Under the pieces are notes generated by a model. That model had not been told where the DNA came from. It did no database searches and was given only the letters and a program-made list of their open reading frames with translations. This document shows positions 6,535 to 6,685 of a stretch of 6,685 bases of DNA, one piece after another. Source of the stretch: an uncultured Eubacteriales bacterium (GTDB lineage: Bacteria; Bacillota; Clostridia; Oscillospirales; Acutalibacteraceae). Both the position numbers and the translations under genes were made by a program. Position 1 is the first letter of the stretch. Each line of letters opens with the position of its first letter. The stretch lies in contig ONWI01000097.1 in NCBI GenBank assembly GCA_900321515.1, positions 1 to 6,685 of the forward strand, given 5' to 3'.

Positions 6535-6563
6535 ATTATAACATATATTGCTTTCAAATGCAA
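6535..6563 (-). promoter_or_regulatory. Extended -10 promoter for dnaD-dnaC operon
   Basis: On the minus strand, a perfect TATAAT (6535-6540) is preceded by TGT (6541-6543), giving the extended -10 element TGnTATAAT. TTGCAT (6558-6563) lies 17 bases upstream as a partial -35. Transcription would begin near 6528, about 33 bases before the TTG start. This is the best promoter in the window. Confidence 0.78.
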
Positions 6564-6606
6564 TCGTATTTGAGAATGAAACACGGAAATCAATTTTTAA
6601 AAGAAA

Positions 6607-6685
6607 GCGCGGAGCGCCGGAACTAGCGAGCGTATGCGAGCGTGGGAGTCCAGGGGGTCTGGACCTCCTGGCGGGTCAAGGGCAG
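6607..6685. repeat. GC-rich palindromic intergenic element, truncated by window end
   Basis: The composition changes abruptly from AT-rich promoter DNA to GC-rich sequence. It holds GCGC-GGA-GCGC (6607-6617) and a 10-base tandem direct repeat GCGAGCGT (6626-6633 and 6636-6643). It also has a near-perfect palindrome whose arms CCAGGGGGTC (6650-6659) and GACCTCCTGG (6662-6671) differ from exact pairing by one G-T position. No coding frame is evident. On the minus strand GCGC-TCC-GCGC is followed by TTTCTTTT and could be a weak terminator for the gene beyond the window. It resembles dispersed GC-rich intergenic repeats of clostridial genomes, but that is from memory and needs a copy-number search. 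Confidence 0.45.

Noticed and set aside
5479..6573. A 364-codon open frame on the plus strand, opposite the DnaD-domain gene
   Set aside because: It lies almost wholly antisense to a well-supported gene, its product has no recognisable domain and is rich in Arg, Cys, Phe and Leu as expected from a reverse-complement shadow, and it has no convincing ribosome binding site.

Overview
The window reads as ordinary chromosome from a low-to-mid GC anaerobic Firmicute of the class Clostridia, most likely a relative of the Ruminococcaceae/Oscillospiraceae. The basis is the gene content: a HemZ-type coproporphyrinogen enzyme, a clostridial PRK-type nucleoside kinase, YifB, a Bacillus-like MazF, and a dnaD-dnaC helicase-loading pair. 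Strong AGGAG-type ribosome binding sites and an extended -10 promoter fit this. The family-level placement is an inference; no rRNA or other marker is present.

Layout. Bases 1-3582 hold a tight plus-strand run: the 3' end of hemZ (1-351), a nucleoside kinase (335-2044, overlapping hemZ by 17 bases), and a YifB/ComM AAA+ ATPase (2050-3582). It ends in a strong intrinsic terminator (3604-3643). An AT-rich gap (3644-3873) leads to mazF (3874-4260), an endoribonuclease toxin gene with no recognisable antitoxin in front of it. The gap holds several inverted repeats and a possible 47-codon ORF that would end in a 4-base ATGA overlap with the mazF start.

From the other direction, a minus-strand operon runs from an extended -10 promoter (6535-6563) through a DnaD-domain replication protein (TTG start at 6495) and dnaC (5342-4347). 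It converges on mazF, with an 11-bp perfect stem-loop (4278-4314) between the two. DnaD-domain proteins and DnaC/DnaI loaders act together to place the replicative helicase at origins and restart sites, so this pair is a functional unit.

The last ~80 bases (6607-6685) are GC-rich, palindromic and unlike the AT-rich promoter beside them. They look like the edge of an intergenic repeat element.

Most of the window is housekeeping. The points most worth a second look are the uncharacterised ~250-residue C-terminal module on the nucleoside kinase, the solitary mazF with its structured leader and possible small upstream ORF, and the GC-rich palindromic element at the right edge. I did not find convincing evidence of a wholly new multi-gene system.
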